Shown here: positions 13,823-15,105 of the stretch, piece after piece
Layout: each line of letters opens with the position of its first letter
How positions within the stretch are numbered: the stretch's first letter is position 1
Source of the DNA: Candidatus Gerdarchaeota archaeon
Lineage (GTDB): Archaea; Asgardarchaeota; Heimdallarchaeia; JABLTI01
DNA length: 15,105 nt
Direction of reading: 5' to 3'
Assembly (NCBI GenBank): GCA_016840945.1
Contig: JAEORJ010000206.1
Location: 1-15,105 of the forward strand
The notes under the pieces: generated by a model
Seen by the model: only the letters and a program-made list of their open reading frames with translations
The model's database searches: none
Told to the model about the DNA's origin: nothing
Translations under genes and position numbers: made by a program

Positions 13823-15105
13823 GTGGTGAAAACATTAACAAATCCTAGGATTGATCAGGAAAGGATAGCTTTTCCAACAAAAGGCACAACTGCTAAAAGA
13901 GCTTATGAGATTGTAATAGAGCTTATGGATCTTGCAATAGCTGCTGCGGATCCAAAACTGGCAGTTTTAAAAGCTCTCAAATTTGAAAAAAACTCTCTAT
14001 ATTTATCCTCAGGAGAAAATATTCCGATTACAAAAGAAACCAGGATTTTCGTTATAGGAGGGGGAAAAGCTGCTGCTTCAATGGCAATTGCTTTAGAAGA
14101 AATATTAGTTGATAAAATAACTGATGGTATAATTAACATTGCAGAAACAACAACTAAGCAAGATTTTAAGCTTAAGAAAATTCAAGCAAATATTGCTGGT
14201 CACCCTTTTGTAAATGAAGGGAGTATAAAAGGGACTAAAGCAATGTTATCTTTGCTCGATGATTTAACCAATAATGATTTGGTCATTTGTCTTATTAGTG
14301 GCGGTGGCTCTGCTCTTTTAGAATTACCTTATCCTACTATCTCGCTACAGGATTTAAAAACAACCTTTAATGTATTAACAAAAATTGGAGCTACAATTCA
14401 TGAATTAAATATTATACGAAAACATCTATCGCAAGTTAAGGGGGGAAAATTAGCAGAATTAATCCAACCAGCTAAACTAATATCATTAATAATTAGTGAT
14501 GTTGTTGGTGATGATTTGGATACAATTGCATCAGGTCCAACAGCTCCTGATAAATCTACTTGGAATGATGTTGAAAAAATAATCGAAAAATACAACATTA
14601 GAGATAAATTACCTGATAATATAAAATTACATCTTGATAAAGGAATTATGGGAGAAATCTCTGATACTCTAAAAACAGACAATTCAATATTTCAAAATGT
14701 GACTAATTACATTATAGCATCAAACAAATTATCATGTGATACTATAGCAAATAAAGCATCACAGATGGATTTGAATGTTAAAATACTAACCACATCTTTA
14801 ACAGGTGAAGCTAGAGAAAATGGGAAGGATATTGCTAAATTAATTCTAAAAGAGAACGATAATACAATATTAATTGCTGGCGGTGAATCAACCGTAACTA
14901 TAAAAGGAAAGGGGAAAGGGGGAAGAAATCAAGAACTAGCTTTAGCTGCTGCAATTGAAATAGAAAATAATAGAGAAATAGTTTTAGCATCTATTGGAAC
15001 TGATGGGAAAGATGGACCAACAGATGCTGCCGGTGCTATTGTTGATGGCAATACTATAAAGGAAGGGTGGGATTTAGGTTTGGATCCAATTAACTTTTTA
15101 GCAAA
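13823..15105 (+). CDS. Glycerate 2-kinase, MOFRL/GckA type (3' end beyond window)
   Basis: This reading frame stays open to the window edge: 427 codons, so probably some 20-40 residues are missing. The enzyme phosphorylates D-glycerate to 2-phosphoglycerate with ATP, as in archaeal branched Entner-Doudoroff sugar breakdown or serine/glyoxylate metabolism. Family motifs in order are VIGGGKAAASMA, GHPFVNEGS, LISGGGSALLELP, IRKHLSQVKGGKLA, LIISDVVGDDLDTIASGP, then the C-terminal MOFRL domain with AGGESTVTIKGKGKGGRNQE and GTDGKDGPTDAAGA. In-frame TAA lies five codons before GTG 13823; a second GTG follows at 13826 and the first ATG comes only after 34 codons, inside the conserved region. No ribosome binding site precedes the GTGs, but a TATA-like box 26 bases upstream suggests leaderless translation. 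Confidence 0.93.
   Translation, partial: MVKTLTNPRIDQERIAFPTKGTTAKRAYEIVIELMDLAIAAADPKLAVLKALKFEKNSLYLSSGENIPITKETRIFVIGGGKAAASMAIALEEILVDKITDGIINIAETTTKQDFKLKKIQANIAGHPFVNEGSIKGTKAMLSLLDDLTNNDLVICLISGGGSALLELPYPTISLQDLKTTFNVLTKIGATIHELNIIRKHLSQVKGGKLAELIQPAKLISLIISDVVGDDLDTIASGPTAPDKSTWNDVEKIIEKYNIRDKLPDNIKLHLDKGIMGEISDTLKTDNSIFQNVTNYIIASNKLSCDTIANKASQMDLNVKILTTSLTGEARENGKDIAKLILKENDNTILIAGGESTVTIKGKGKGGRNQELALAAAIEIENNREIVLASIGTDGKDGPTDAAGAIVDGNTIKEGWDLGLDPINFLA

Noticed and set aside
13903..14682. Minus-strand open frames within the glycerate kinase gene
   Set aside because: They are shadows of a clearly conserved plus-strand protein.
1..15105. CRISPR arrays, insertion sequences, phage genes, rRNA or tRNA genes
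   Set aside because: No regularly spaced repeats, transposase or integrase motifs, terminal repeats or cloverleaf-like conserved boxes were seen on either strand by eye.

Overview
This window comes from an AT-rich genome (roughly 70% A+T by eye) that is almost certainly archaeal. Archaeal TATA-like boxes, not bacterial -35/-10 pairs, precede several genes. Several starts are TTG or GTG, often with a clear GAGG-type ribosome binding site. The gene content also points to Archaea: HdrB/HdrC-type heterodisulfide reductase subunits, an Lrp/AsnC regulator with a C-terminal TRASH metal-binding motif, an archaeal/eukaryotic-type ribosomal protein (eL33) and a MOFRL-type glycerate 2-kinase. The mix of long coiled-coil and TPR proteins, low GC and a lysine-rich tailed ribosomal protein would suit an Asgard archaeon, but no single gene here proves that.

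Layout. 1-1065 (+): the end of an HdrC-like gene overlapping a complete hdrB-like gene. 1088-2962 (-): an extended-SDR epimerase/dehydrogenase followed by a HAD phosphatase, probably co-transcribed, facing the hdr genes. 3151-4182 (-): low-specificity threonine aldolase, divergent from a TRASH-Lrp regulator (4357-5013, +). 5099-5818 (+): a second HAD hydrolase starting at TTG, convergent with a small Cys-rich putative zinc protein (5904-6170, -). 6294-7819 (-): a MazG-like nucleotide pyrophosphohydrolase followed by an M20 amidohydrolase. 7885-9924 (-): a large TPR protein, divergent from a coiled-coil protein (10209-11612, +). 11666-12247 (-): ribosomal protein eL33 carrying a ~105-residue Lys/Thr/Ala/Pro-rich N-terminal tail, downstream of a membrane protein with a C-terminal HEPN-like domain (12343-13746, -). 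13823 to the end (+): glycerate 2-kinase, cut by the window edge and probably leaderless.

The genes are mostly housekeeping and metabolism, arranged singly or in pairs, and do not form one pathway. No CRISPR array, insertion sequence, prophage, rRNA or tRNA was seen, and no gene-free stretch exceeds 300 bases. The points most worth following are the H1-like tail on eL33, a repeated 3'-end motif CCAATATTTTT after three unrelated genes, two adjacent dyads upstream of the SDR gene, the membrane-HEPN protein, the TRASH-Lrp regulator and its promoter dyad, and a symmetrical TATA element that may drive both the HEPN protein gene and a leaderless glycerate kinase.
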